Shown: piece after piece, positions 23,238-34,977 of the stretch | How the letters are laid out: every line of letters starts with the position of its first letter | Numbering within the stretch: position 1 is the first letter of the stretch | Made by a program: the position numbers and the translations under genes | Notes under the pieces: generated by a model | What the model was told of the DNA's origin: nothing | What the model saw: only the letters and a program-made list of their open reading frames with translations | Database searches by the model: none | NCBI GenBank assembly: GCA_038373865.1 | Contig: JAXGGA010005563.1 | Span: forward strand, 1 to 64,000 | Reading direction: 5' to 3' | Length of the DNA: 64,000 bases | From: Uloborus plumipes | Taxonomy: Eukaryota > Arthropoda > Arachnida > Araneae > Uloboridae

Positions 23238-23772
23238 GTAAGATTGTATACATTATTTGTTATAGGGATGCACCTAATATTCAGTATACTGCCTATTCAG
23301 TGACCTGATCGTTAGCAAATTTTGACAATTGTGGGGGTTTTGAATTTTCCATCGTTTAAAAAAAAAAAATGAGATGAAGGAAAATAAAAGTCAGAAGGTA
23401 ATAAATAAACTATGAGTGAAATTTGAGTAAATTCCGGCAAGTTTCTACCCTTTTATTTAATTTGTAATACAAGATTGTAAAACTACTGCTCGTTATCCGA
23501 TTATGAAAAATAAATTATTCTGGAATGAAGGAAGATTTAATCAATTTTATTTTTCCAGCAATAATAACTTTCAAGTGTGTTTGTTTCTGTTTTCTCTTTT
23601 AGAACCTATTGTAGAAAGTCAGTAAACATTTTTCAACTTTATTTTTTTTCTTTAGTTAATTTTTAAATTTGAGACCCCCTTCCCCCTATTTTAAAAATTT
23701 CTGTCCTGAGAATTTTTGCAAACTTCAATTGGTAAACAAAATTGGTACTCATATATAAATCAAGTCATTAAA

Positions 23773-24147
23773 ATATCTCCCCAAAAACAACAGTAATGTA
23801 AAAAAAATCCCCCGCCAATAAAAACTTAAATACTCAGCCTTAAAAAGTTATGATATCGAGTTTTCCCGCCAAGTTTGCCAAACTACAACTAACCTGTATG
23901 TATAGTTCTTTTAAATTGTTTTCAGTTTTGCCAGGCGGGAAGCTTTGTCTTGTGAGGTGGTTGCTTAATGAGTAAAAACTTCCCGCTTGGCAGGACTGAA
24001 AACAATTTAAAAGAACTATACATACAGGCTAGTTGTAGTTTGGCACAATATTGGCGGGAAAACTCGATATCATAACTTTTTAAGGCGGAGTATTTAAGGT
24101 TTTCTTGGCGGGATTTTTTTACAATACTGTTGTTTTTGGGGAGATAT
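23773..24147. repeat. 375-bp near-perfect hairpin in MADF intron 2
   Basis: Arms of about 170 bp (from ATATCTCCCCAAAAACAAC to GCCAGGCGGGAAG) are mirrored after a loop of roughly 35 bp. The word TTTTCTTGGCGG recurs outside the hairpin near 24235, 24260 and 25110-25145, suggesting it is part of a larger decayed element. No duplication was found. Confidence 0.75.
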
Positions 24148-24599
24148 CACATGTTTTTGCATTAATATTATTTCTTTGCCTGTTTTTTTTTCTCTTCAAA
24201 ATTTACTTTGCATGTTTTTTTTTCCCTTCAACATTTTTCTTGGCGGTCCGACATATGTGGTTTTCTTGGCGGCATGCATTTGGTGCAAAAGTTCAAGGAT
24301 CTTCTTCAGTCTAGGATAAATTTGAAATCAGTCACAATGTACCACCTGAACCGACGCAAAACAAAGCTAGTTGCTAACAATACTACGATTAAATTAAAAG
24401 TTAAAAAAAAAAAACCCAACCCTTACTGCCGATCTCATATTAAAATGAACTAAATTGAAGATCCCCTTTAAAAGCGTTATGCAATAAAATCAATTACAAA
24501 TATTTTATTTGTTAACAAATAGAAACTGGCAACAGATGAAATTATAAATCATTGAGTTTTCTTTTCTCGTCGCCCAACAATGACAACATAAATGCTCAG

Positions 24600-26328
24600 A
24601 TGTTGAACAGAGCTAGTAGATAGAAATCGGACCAATTTTAAGCATTAATAACTCCGGGGTGCGATGACCCCGGGGGTTAAATTTTGGGAAAACGTCCTCA
24701 ATGTCTCATCGAGAATATTCATACCGAAAATCAACACTAAAGACCCCCGGGGAGAAAAGATACGGAAAATAAAAACGAGGGGGGAGGGGGTGGGGGGTCG
24801 AAAAACCCCCTATGCCGAGCTTTGGGACAAAATAAATGTGGGTGCAAAAGCAGAGCTCAATCCGAGTTACCGTTTAGTCTGGACACCTGTCAAACAATTT
24901 TTAAAAAGTGCGAAAAATAGCGATTTTATAACCTTTATCACCCCTCCCCCTGAGGGTCCTGGATGTTTTGCTTTAGTATGTGCCGTCAGGGGCCGCTGGA
25001 GATTGAGTATACCAAAAAAAGAACTCTAGGGCTCTTTATGGGGCTGAGATACAGAGGGGGGAAAACCCGGTTTGGTTACTCGTGTAAACAGTCCTTAGTC
25101 GCTCTTTTACATTTTTCTTGGCGGCTTGTATTTAGTTTTCTTGGGCGGGACGCTCCCGTGTTCCGTGATAATTCAAGAGTATTTATTTGTAACAGCCAAC
25201 TGCCAAGTTTATCAGTAGTCAAATCAAATATCAAGAATGAAGTTCATTGTCAGTTTTTGCAGAATTGCTTGTCAACACAAACTAAATTAGTATTTTACTG
25301 CATTAATTTGTTTTTGGAATGATTTGCTTTATTTTATTCATTTTAAATGTGTGATTATATTTTGAAAATAAATTTAGTAGGTTAAATGGAAATGCATATA
25401 AAGTCGCAAAAGACGCCAAAAAAATTATTTTTACTTGGCAGGAAAAAAATTAATACAGTAAAAACTCATTGCAGTCCAACAAAGTACTATCTGCTTGCTT
25501 AATCGGGTAACGGATAAACGAATACCCCGCTTATATGAATGAAACGTTCCGGAATCGAATAGTCCCCATGTCATAGACGCAGTGTTAAAGATCCCCACTT
25601 AAATATCGTATATCTGTTTAAAAAATTTAAACCATATGTTTTGGGTTCAGCAAATTTAGTATTTGGTTCATCCTTATTTGCTTTGTATCTTTTTAAAATT
25701 AAAAAAAAAAAACAACAGTTTGAACAATTCTATAAGTACAGCCGAGTCTCAGAAGTCCTAACATCCAGTTTATTTGAGGTGCTTAATTGGCATTTTAATG
25801 TACACCTTTTATACCAAAATAGATAATTCGCTTTAAAATCTGAAAATAAAAATCTTTTGCTGTTGGAAAATTTCTTTTTGTACTCTCTATAAAATAGTAA
25901 AAGAACCTGAGAGGGTGGTGTTAGAGACATTCGCCAAGTGTCACGAACTATTCTTAAACTGGAGATATATTAAGATACGCTTTGAAAATAATAACTTAAT
26001 ATGTAAAATGACTTTTTTTAAATCTTGGTGCTCATTGTTGCTCATTTGTCGAATTGATAGACAATTCTAAAATTATTTTCTTTAATAAGTACAGTAAAAG
26101 CTCGACTATCCGAAATGCATAGATAACACAGAATTTGCAAATGGAGCATGATGACTGCAAAAATTGCTAAATGTTTTTTCCAGGTGACATTTATGTTAGT
26201 TAGTATGGACAGGATAGAGCATATTGCTCATAATTCAAAAATTATGAGCAAAATATTAAGTCATTCTTTGCTTTGAATTAATATTATTCATTAATTGTTA
26301 CCTCATTAGTCGATTTCTTTTATTTCAG
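24600..26328. other. MADF intron 2 remainder; pogo-like relics
   Basis: Contains a word shared with 44370-44520 (CGGATAAACGAATGCCCCGC type) near 25505 and a pogo-like CAGTAAAAGCTCG start near 26093. No coding motif beyond the flanking exons. Confidence 0.35.
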
Positions 26329-26866
26329 ACAGACAAGTAATTTGGATGCTGCCAAAAAATGTCCATCTTCTGCACAAAAGGAGATGGATGACATCGATAT
26401 GGAAGAAATTCTGCTCAGCCAGGAGGAAGAGGACGTGCAGTCTTTGCTTGCGGAACACAGCTACACTGTTATTCCTCCTGCTGAAGAGATGAATGAGTCG
26501 TTTGACTTTTCATCGTATAATCTCTCCCTCATCACGAGCGAGCCACTATCATTGTGTGAGTTGGAATACTCCCCACGAACCTCTGCAGCTTCCAGCTCGA
26601 AAGAAACCGAAGAAGCTTCTTCAGTTTTCAAAGAAAATGAGGAAACGCCAACGACGAACAGAAAGAAAAAAGGTGGACTAACGGAAGTCGCTGAAAACTA
26701 TTTTAGCGCGAAGTTATCAAGTAGAAAGGAAAATAAATCCGAAGATGATGAATTTATTTATTTTTTTAAATCTTTGTTGCCAGACATAAGATTATTAAGT
26801 GCTACAAAAAAAAGAAAATTGAAAATGAAAATGCTGAGTACATTAAATGAAATAATTGACGAATAA
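26329..26866 (+). CDS. Harbinger MADF-BESS protein, exon 3 with BESS motif
   Basis: Acceptor TTTATTTCAG| joins phase 2 to exon 2 and stays open to TAA at 26864-26866. The first 110 residues are acidic and Ser/Glu-rich (MDDIDMEEILLSQEEEDVQS), likely disordered. The C-terminus holds EFIYFFKSLLPDIRLL and then KKRKLKMKMLSTL, matching the BESS motif (a roughly 40-residue protein-interaction motif paired with MADF domains). MADF plus BESS in one reading frame across three consistently phased exons is strong evidence for the gene model. The 3.1-kb intron before it contains a 375-bp palindrome and other repeats. Confidence 0.82.
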
Positions 26867-28607
26867 ATTATACTTTGTTGAAGTTATTTGTCTTAATTGA
26901 ATATTGTTTCTTCGCTTATACAAATTATTAGATTAGAAATAGTATTCCATGGTTTTATATTCAATATATTGATGGTATATATATTCACCTTTTTATTTTT
27001 TAATTCTGTTGATCTAATATCAACAGCCTATGCTTTGAGAACCCTATAAAAATGTCGTGAAGATTTCATGATGAAAAGTAATTAAATTGAAAGATAGTTA
27101 TAAATTTTGGAAGTCCAGGGATTCTATTGGTCTCGTGAAAAAATTAACCTTCAAAATTGGTAAGTACATCAGTTGGAAATTTTAGATTTTTACAATCATC
27201 TAATGATTCTAACATAGGAAACGTTATTAAGTCACTCAAAAAAGGACCCTTTACAAAATTCAGAAACTCAAAAAGGGATTCTTCACAAATTCAGTCACTT
27301 AAAAATGGACCTTTCACAAAAATCCCACACTCAAAACTCATTCTTCACAGAAATCCGAGTTTACGGAATGATTAAGAATATTTTTTGCCATAACTATTTT
27401 TCGCAAAATTAGGAATTAGTTTTCACAAAATTCCAAAAACAGGACCTTGGTCAAATATCCCGGATTGACCCCTGCATTGAAACATTTATCATGATTAATT
27501 TTTATGTAATTAATAATTTAAGAACATGGGGTAATTTGGGTATACATTACATTTTATGAATCAGAAGGAGAAATGATTAATTTAAGGGACTACAAAAATA
27601 GGGATTTATGTGCATCCTCACTACCTAAGATTTATATATGCTGAAAATGTGTTGGAAACTCTAATGATATTTTTTCCTAGATATTTAAACCTGGTTTACC
27701 TAAAGAAATCTGCAAAAAGCGAAAAAGATTCGCAATTGCATTTGAGTGTACAAATACAAATAGCGTTTTAGGAAGAACATTAAACGTCATCGATTTTGTT
27801 TTTTTACTTTCTTAATTTTCTTTCACCATGTTTTCATAAGTTAGCTTAGTACCTATGAGAAAATAAGTTTACCTTTAAAGATATTCAAAATATCTTTATA
27901 GGCCGGGGCATTTGTGCATCAACAAGAAGTGAAACACGTAGAGGCAGTTTCTTAACCATCTACCAGTTTTCTTTTAACTGTAAAAATGAATCTGCGAAAC
28001 CTTTAAAAAAAAAAAAAATTATTACACATAACAAGTTATAAAAAATTATGAAATTGTAAAAGAAAAATATCAATAACAATATTTTTTTTTCGCAGCATGG
28101 ATGGTTAGCCTTAATTAAATTAAACTGCAATAAATATATATTCAGTGTGTTTATACTAGTGATGCAACGAATATTCGGCCTATTCGGCCCGGCCGTCGAA
28201 TATTCGGCTTCGGCCGAATACTTATTTTACTATTCGGCCTTGACCGAATACTGTACAAAAAATGCATTTAATTTTCGCACTTTGAAAGTTTTATGCATTT
28301 TTGATTATTCTTATTATGTTTAATGGATATTTTAAATGAAATCTTGTTATACTAGGATGCTTTATAATTTTTGAGGGTATTCACTAATTTTACTATCAAC
28401 TTAAACTGCATGTACTACAAACCTTGACCATCTTAACAAATGAAATAAATTTATACAAAATCATAGGATAAAACAAAAAAAACGAACTACTTTTTCTTGC
28501 ATATTACAAAGGTTGGTATACTTATTTTATTTCATAAAACAAATTCTAATACATAAAATACTTAAACTGATAAAATATAAGTATCAACTATACCCTGCAT
28601 TCCTAGT
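26867..28607. other. Spacer between the two Harbinger genes
   Basis: AT-rich. Holds a degenerate tandem stretch at 27210-27370 (ACAAAATTCAG-like words) and a one-ended hAT-like fragment from about 28157 (GATGCAACGAATATTCGG). No gene seen. Confidence 0.45.
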
Positions 28608-29499
28608 TTATACACAATATCTGTCTTGTCCTGGTATCGCATTTCCAGGCTTTTGAAAGTACTGTGCCAAACTGTCTCTTAGGTAAATGGCATTGTAGGT
28701 TGGTCTTTTTGAATTTCTGTCCAAATCATCTCCAAACTTTCGACATTTCTCTACTTTTTTATTAACGATCGAGTATTTTTCCTCTTTCGCAATGAAGTTA
28801 TGTAAAATGCATGCAGCCTTTACTAAACTTTCAGCCTTTTCTGGATTGCAGTGAATCTTGGTGTGAAACACTCGGAACTTGGACGACAGTCGGCCAAAGG
28901 CACACTCCACCGTCTTCCTTGCCGTGGACAATCGACTGTTGAATACGGTTTTAATATTGTCCAAGTCCCTTGCCGGGTAAGGCCGCATCACATTCTCGTG
29001 CAGTGGGAAAGCTTCATCACCAATGAAATAGTGGGGGAACAAGTGACTTTCCCCAGGCAGATTTGTTGGACCAGGTAGGTGTAGTTCGGCAGCAAATAAT
29101 TTTTCTCCAAACAAGGAGTGTCGAAGTACAGCACCATCGCTGTTTCTTCCAACATCACCTACACTGATAACAGTAAACAAACCTTTGGCATCTACTACAG
29201 CAAGTAGCACAATTGAGAAATACCCAAGATAATTGAAGTATTTTGAACCAGATTTCGGAGGACATTTGATGCGTATATGTTTACCATCGATAGCACCTAC
29301 ACAATTGGGCATTTTCCACCGAGTTTGGAATTGCTCCGCAATTTCGAGCCACTGTTCTTCGGTAGGTACCGGCATGTATGTTCCTTTGAGTTTTTCCCAT
29401 ATGACATCACATGTCTCATAAAGGGCACTCCGAATGGTGCTATCGCCCCTCAGAAAATTGAACGCCATTGCTTTGTAATTCGTACCAGTGGCGAGAAAC
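28608..29499 (-). CDS. PIF/Harbinger transposase, exon 2 (DDE domain)
   Basis: Catalytic exon of the DDE transposase (HARBI1-like), which cuts and joins transposon ends in the nucleus. The acceptor on the minus strand, TTATTTTTCAG|, joins exon 1 so that ITL-R-FLATGTNYK is restored, a conserved Harbinger segment. Catalytic Asp is seen in CVGAIDGKHI (about residue 248 of the spliced protein), Asp in YFIGDEAFPL (about 338) and Glu in KTVECAFGRL (about 375). The C-terminal helix ACILHNF is also typical. It ends with a stop at 28608-28610. Spliced length about 473 residues, normal for the family, and no frame disruption. Confidence 0.92.
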
Positions 29500-30221
29500 C
29501 TGAAAAATAAGAGAAGAAATATTTAAAATATGCATTGCTTTAAATACCTGAGTCAGTACTAATCTGAATTCTACAAATTTCTGCCCATTTATCATGTAGC
29601 AATTTGGCCGAGCACTTGGTATGACTAATTATACCAAAGTTTGAAAAATAATGATAATTATAAAATTATTTTTGTAGCATTTTTATTTTAAAACATTTTC
29701 TGCAGTATGTATTGCACTACCCAAAATAGTCACAACCTTTTTCTTAATTTAAATTTTACTGCCCTGTATTATTATAACTTTACCAAAATTTTTTATCCTG
29801 CAAAACCATGCTTTAAAAAAATTGCACTGTGTGTTTTCAAATAATTTAAAATAAGTTGGAACATGATTTAGCAAGAAATGCACCACAGGCAGCAATTTGT
29901 TTCAGTATATAAGCAACAGCTTGGTTCTAATGAAAAAAAAAATCACCATTAACTTGCTAAAAATAAATTTTTGGCCCATTTATTTGCAAAATATTTAGAA
30001 TCCCTAAGGCGTACCCTAAATAATAGATTTCTTTTGCAGATTTTGCTTTAGCCCAGGGTTATATCGACCATGAATCCGAACTTATGAAACCCCCTTAACT
30101 TCTTAATCTGAACACAAGTATTTTTCTTCCCCACCTTTTTTTTTTTTTTTTGTCAAGGAATTTCCTGTATATGCAACGAAAACACAGAATAAAAGTAAAT
30201 TTATTTTAACAGCAAACCCAC
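29500..30221 (-). other. Intron of the Harbinger transposase
   Basis: 722 bp with GT..AG ends on the minus strand and stop codons in all frames; no element recognised. Confidence 0.7.
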
Positions 30222-30751
30222 CTTAAGGTAATTAACAGTCTTTCTTCCACTGGCATGGCTATCCGGAAGTTTGTGTCCTTCCTTTGAATGGAGTCTTCCA
30301 CAAGATCCACAAGTAGCTTGAATGTGCGGGGCTGCATTCTGTAGAACGACTGAAATTTCCTTTTGTCTTGCAACATTGCTTTAGCTTGTGCCATAGAAAA
30401 TGTTCCATGTGTGGGCCGCATATCATTCAAAGGGTGAACCCAGTACCTCCTCCTTATCTGATTTTGCTCATTTTCTACCAATGCAAGAAGAAGTAATTCG
30501 TCATCATCTGACGAGCTGCAACTCTCACTCCATTTAGAATCCTGTTCAAAAGGACATTGGTCCTGAAAAGGACCGTTTGTTTGGTCCTGAAAAGGACCGT
30601 TTGTTTGGCCCTGAAAAGGGCCGTTTGTTTGGCCCTGAAAAGGGCCGTTTGTTTGGCCCTGAAAAGGGCCGTTTTTTGTGTCGCATTTGCTATCAAAAGG
30701 CATAGCAAAATATGGAAAAAGAGAGCGAAGAATAAAAGCAACACGAGTCAA
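30222..30751 (-). CDS. PIF/Harbinger transposase, exon 1 (N-terminal part)
   Basis: The exon runs from Met at 30751 (or Met at 30703, MPFDSKCD) to donor CCTTAAG|GTGGGT, phase 2. After a repetitive segment (five 8-residue NGPFQGQT/NGPFQDQT units) comes an acidic/Ser patch and then the conserved N-terminal helix-turn-helix region: RRYWVHPLN, KFQSFYRMQPRTF and EERLLITLR. Joined to exon 2 the protein continues directly with RFLATG. The repetitive segment is encoded by a 24-bp minisatellite and is not a conserved part of the family; it may be a recent expansion. Confidence 0.88.
30552..30675. repeat. 24-bp coding minisatellite with self-complementary cores
   Basis: About five 24-bp units. Each contains either GGTCCTGAAAAGGACC or GGCCCTGAAAAGGGCC, a six-base-pair hairpin with a GAAA-like loop. 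The two versions differ by a paired T-A to C-G change. Confidence 0.85.
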
Positions 30752-31008
30752 ATCGAAAAATAATAAACGATGAGATGTAAATACAGTTAACAGTTTATTT
30801 CATTCATTAGGTGCTAAAGCGCGGTGTTGAGGTGAGAGAAAAGAAAACAGAGTCTCTACTCTTCAGTACACATGATTAAATACCGTTAACAGTTAAGCAA
30901 TAACAAGATGCTGCGCATGCGCGATTTCGACCTACCATCAGACACATGTCTTCTCGGTCTGCGCGCAAGAGTGAGGTTGTCTGATGCGTGTCACTGCCCC
31001 TTCAGACA

Positions 31009-31055
31009 GGGGCATTTTGTCTCAGACACGTGTCTGCTCAGTGTGCGCTCTGCCT
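31009..31055 (-). repeat. Harbinger right terminal inverted repeat
   Basis: Inverse copy of the left terminus; differences include CGTGTC in place of CGCGTC and one base missing in GAGACAAAATG. Confidence 0.88.
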
Positions 31056-31517
31056 TTACATTACTTAAAAATGATTTGGGAAAAAAACTTCAAAAGTATC
31101 ATCGAATTATTTATCACAAACGCTTTGCCAAACAATGAGACTTTTTCTCTAATGGTGACCCTATAGAGTTCACTGTATTAACAAAACTACGAATTAGAGC
31201 TCTGAATGTTTTATTTACTTTTCCCAGGCGAAAGAGGAGAGCCTGGCAAGTTACCCCTTCATTGAAATGTGCAATAGCTGTTCAAAGGAATCATCTCTTA
31301 TTTTCCGGCGTTTAAGTAATTTAAATTTAAAATAGTACAAAAAGTTTCCTAAACCAGTATAGGCCATCTACATTCTTTTATAATAAAACTTCAGTTTCTT
31401 TCTCTCTACTTTGGAGAAAAAAGAATGAAACATTGAATTTAATACTGAAAGTATCAACCCAAATTTAATAATTTTGCAATGATATATGGAGAAAATTTTA
31501 CACCTATTTTAAGTATA
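31056..31517. other. Non-coding right flank of the Harbinger
   Basis: No match to the hAT sequence present on the left flank; nothing else recognised. Confidence 0.5.
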
Positions 31518-32168
31518 CAGGGTGTCCACTCCAATCGTGGACCAATAGCTAATTTCTAAACCGTTAGAGATAAGTATATAGTTTATTTAGGAAAAAATCT
31601 CAAAATTGTGAAAGGAATTTTGGGTCTATTCAATGTTTTTCAAAAAATCAAATTTTGAAAGAGTTACAAAATTTAAATTTTTATACAGCCCCCCAGTCCT
31701 ATCAATCATATTTAGTAAAACATTCTTGACACTGTAACGTTTAAAACTTAAAAAAAATCATTCTTCTACCACAAAAATTGACCGAGTTATGACGTTTTGA
31801 AAAATTAAGATTTTGCATTGTTTCATGACGTCATCGAGAGATCGCTTAAGGGACCGTATGCGAAATCCTTCAAAATCTTGATTTTTCAAAACGTCATAAC
31901 TCGGTCAATTTTTGTGGTAGAAGAGTGATTTTTTTTTAGTTTTAAACGTTACAGTGTCAAAAATGTTTTACTAAATATGATTGATAGGACTGGGGGGCTG
32001 TATAAAAATTTAAATTTCGTAACTCTTTCAAAATTTGATTTTTTGAAAAACATTGAATAGACCCAAAATTCCTTTCGTAATTTGGAGATTTTTTCCTAAA
32101 TGAACTCTATGCTTATCTCTAACGGTTAAGAAATTAGCTATTGGTCCACGATAGGAGTGGACACCCTG
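31518..32168. mobile_element. 651-bp palindromic element, copy 2
   Basis: Same length, ends (CAGGGTGTCCACTCC) and TA flanks as 16932-17582, with scattered single-base differences. Confidence 0.9.
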
Positions 32169-32365
32169 TATAGTTACAGTGCGACGGCGATGTACATGTC
32201 TTTTGGATGTTGATACTTTATATTTGAACCAAAAATATCATAAAAATGCAAATATAAATTGAGTTACCCCCTCCCTCAGGGGGTTAGGATATTTTTATTC
32301 ATAAAGGTTCAACTACCAAAAAAAGTAGAAAGCACGAAAAGCTATTTCATGTCCAGACTACATAT

Positions 32366-32740
32366 CAGGGCTTGATCGTTGGCATTTTTCGGTTGATGCC
32401 GATTATACAAGAACGGCCGATGTGTTTAGCTGATTGGAAAAGGCAACAAATGGTAGCTGAAATGTACCTTTGTACCTAGAATGGTAGTTTTTTTTTTTGT
32501 AGTGTAGACTAACACTTTAATCTATAAGGTACTTATTTCAACGAAAGTGCATATAATCCTTAAAACTCTCATCAAAGAAATTTTTTGATAAGTGCCCGTG
32601 CTGCGCAATCCTTGACGGCTATACATCGGCATTTAAATGTTTCCAGAGGCCAATGAATGGGCCGATATTTTCTTCAAGTGAGCAATGGTCGCCGATGCCG
32701 ATGGATAATTTTCCCAATATCGGTGCCGATGCTTTATTTG
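32366..32740. mobile_element. Possible decayed hAT relic
   Basis: GATCGTTGGCATTTTTCGG near the left and ATATCGGTGCCGATGC near the right resemble hAT subterminal CCGAT words. No clean ends or duplication. Confidence 0.3.
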
Positions 32741-32819
32741 ACATATTAAAAATAGACTAAAATTAGGGATGTAGATATGTATGCACGTAAGGATTTCTAT
32801 GACAATGAAAGTTAAAGTA

Positions 32820-33700
32820 AATAAGTTGGATCCAAAGTGGTGAAACTTAATCTTGAAGCGTCGGCCTGTCTATGTAGCGGCTCTACCCCCGTACATACCA
32901 CAACTCGTGGTTTGACCGGGATGGGGCCCTGAAGAGAGCTCAGTCCCTTTTTGAACCAGACCAAGGGCCGAGCAAACCATTGGTCCAGCACCCCCACGGT
33001 ACGCATCGTTTAAATAAGGTTGTGATGGTGATGTCTCGTCAAAATAAGGTTGTGTGTGTGTGTTTTTTTTTTTTTTTTTTTTTGAAATAAATGACATGTG
33101 TTCCAAATGCGTAATTGCAGTTAAGGGCTTAAAAATGCTTTTCAAGTTTATTTAAATATGTACTTCGAAGTTTAGAAAAAAAACATGATTTTACAAACCT
33201 CTTTTTTTTAATACGCTTTTATTCGTTTGACTGGTGTGTATGTAACTCTGAATAAAAGATACGTTCTTTACAAAGATAAAAGTAATATATTTAATGCTAT
33301 TGTTGAAACTAAAGGCTGAACTATATTATTACACGTTGATGTGTTCAAGTGTTTCAGTTGTTTGTATTAGAGCCGCTATATATACAGGCCGACGCATCAA
33401 GCTCAAGTTCAACCAGTTTGGATCCAATTCATTACTTTTACTTTCACTTTTTCATTAGGGTTATCAGAGAAAAATTTCAGACAGTGCCAAGCTATGCCAA
33501 ATTCAAGTGCCTCTAATATATATATTAGAGGCACTATAAATAATTATAATTATTCACATTGACAATTTGCTAAAACGCGATAACTTTCCAGAAAAGACAA
33601 CCATTCACCAACCACCAGAGAAGACATAACACGAGCTGGATCCAAAGTGGTGAAACTTAATCTTGATGCGTCGGCTCGTCTATATAGGGACCTTAGTTTG
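32820..33700. repeat. GGATCC-ended repeats and dispersed TTTATCTTTTATTCAGAG family
   Basis: GGATCCAAAGTGGTGAAAC at 32826 (+), its inverse near 33400 and another copy near 33640 mark ends of a family with GACGCATCAAG inside. Between them lie a SINE 3' body (32885-33008, -) and a copy of the dispersed repeat at 33190-33345. Confidence 0.55.
32885..33008 (-). mobile_element. SINE 3' body fragment
   Basis: On the minus strand it matches the body of the SINE at 50287-50400 (ATGGTTTGCTCG, CTTCAGGGCCC, CCACGAGTTGTGG). The tRNA-like head is absent. Confidence 0.65.
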
Positions 33701-33976
33701 TATGTAACTTTGAATGAAAGATAAAATTTACCTTCTTTGCAAATATAAAAGTAACATATTTAGTACTATTATAAATACTAAAGGCTAAAATATATTACAT
33801 AAACTATGTTAAAGTGTAAACTATATTATTACACGTTGATGTGTTCAAGTGTTTTAGTTGTGTGTATGTAACTCTGAATAAAAGATAAAATTCACATTCT
33901 TTGCGAATATAAAAGTAATATATTTAGTACAATTATTAATACTAAAGGCTGAAATATATTATATAAACTATGTTAC
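33700..33976 (+). repeat. Two tandem copies of the dispersed repeat
   Basis: Two direct copies of a unit with TGTATGTAACT.TGAAT, AAAGATAAAATTCAC and ACTAAAGGCT. The same unit is found next to fucosyltransferase exons 2 and 3. Confidence 0.65.
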
Positions 33977-33978
33977 TA

Positions 33979-34930
33979 CAGTGAACTCTCACTTATACGC
34001 CGCCTCATTTATGCGCCTGTTTCACTTATACGACGATTTTAAATGGTCCCAGCACATTCAATAGCAAAATAATGATACTATCATTCGTTAATGCGTCGCT
34101 CTAATGATAAATATTTCACTTATGCGCCGAATTTTTCGTAAAATGTAAAAAAAATACTTATTTTCTTCAAAAAATAAGCATTTTTCTTCACTTTCCACTT
34201 TTAACCTTCGGCATCATTGCTCATGGAAGGTATTTCTCCCGCATGAAATAGAGTTCGGAGAGGGACAATTACCTATTTGTGGGTCGTTTTAAAGGGAACA
34301 TTTTGTAATTTAGGTATGCTGCAGTTTTTGTTTTCTCTTTATCATCGTAGTTACGTTAAGGCCTTGTCACACGATCCAACTTTCCCCCCGATTTCCTCCA
34401 ATTCCGGGCAAGACCAATTTGCCTCAACTACTTTGGCCAACACTGACGTCATCATTTCTATTGTCCGACGCTCGTCCAATTTAGTCCAAGATTTTGCTTG
34501 CCGAGCGATAAAATTGAGCCGAATTGCTTTTCCGACCAATAGGAAAGCTCTGCAGAACTTCGTCACAGATCGGCGCCATCAGGAGTGGCCAGCTTAACGG
34601 GATAATTTTTTTTTTCTAGCAGACGATATTGCACGGCAACCCTGCACAGCAACGATGACGTAGCAGGAAAACAAGCTTGGAGTTGGTCGAAATTGAGGAT
34701 TGCTCCAAGTTGGAGTAGCTTCACATTGGATCGTGTGACAAGGTCTTTACAGTAATTACCAAACCGTAGTAATATTTTTCTTGTCTACAGAAACATTCTT
34801 ATTCATTCTCTCATTAGAACCTATGTTACGTTTTAGTCTTTTAAATAGGTTTGTTCACTTATAAGTCTCTCTCACTTATGCGCTTTTTTCTGTTGGTCCC
34901 ATAGGCCGGCGCATAAGTGAGAGTTCACTC
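33979..34930. mobile_element. Pogo/Tigger-like element with TA duplication
   Basis: CAGTGAACTCTCACTTATAC at the left, inverse at the right (one terminal base differs), TA on both sides; the dispersed repeat continues seamlessly across. A TTA-flanked MITE is nested at 34359-34746. No transposase. Confidence 0.8.
34359..34746. mobile_element. 388-bp MITE with TTA duplication (Harbinger-type)
   Basis: AGGCCTTGTCACACGATCC at the left, GGATCGTGTGACAAGGTCT at the right, TTA at 34356-34358 and 34747-34749. The 3-bp TTA duplication fits PIF/Harbinger. The 106-residue frame across it is not a gene. Confidence 0.75.
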
Positions 34931-34977
34931 TATATTACATGTTGATGCATTAAAAGCGTATTTTTTAGTTTTTTTAA

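Larger units (their letters stand above)
21611..31055. mobile_element. Autonomous PIF/Harbinger transposon, 9.4 kb
   Basis: The ends are inverted copies of AGGCAGAGCGCACACTGAGC, similar for about 45 bp. It carries the usual two genes: a MADF/Myb-like DNA-binding protein on + (three exons) and a DDE transposase on - (two exons), convergent, each starting near its own terminus. Both reading frames are uninterrupted after splicing. Flanking trinucleotides are ATA and TTA, so the expected TWA duplication is imperfect. Smaller elements are nested in the introns and between the genes. Confidence 0.88.

Noticed and set aside
21780..26866. MADF-BESS gene as a host transcription factor
   Set aside because: It lies between Harbinger terminal repeats next to the matching transposase, as is usual in that superfamily.
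34277..34597. 106-residue plus frame
   Set aside because: It crosses the boundary of a TTA-flanked MITE and has no recognisable domain.
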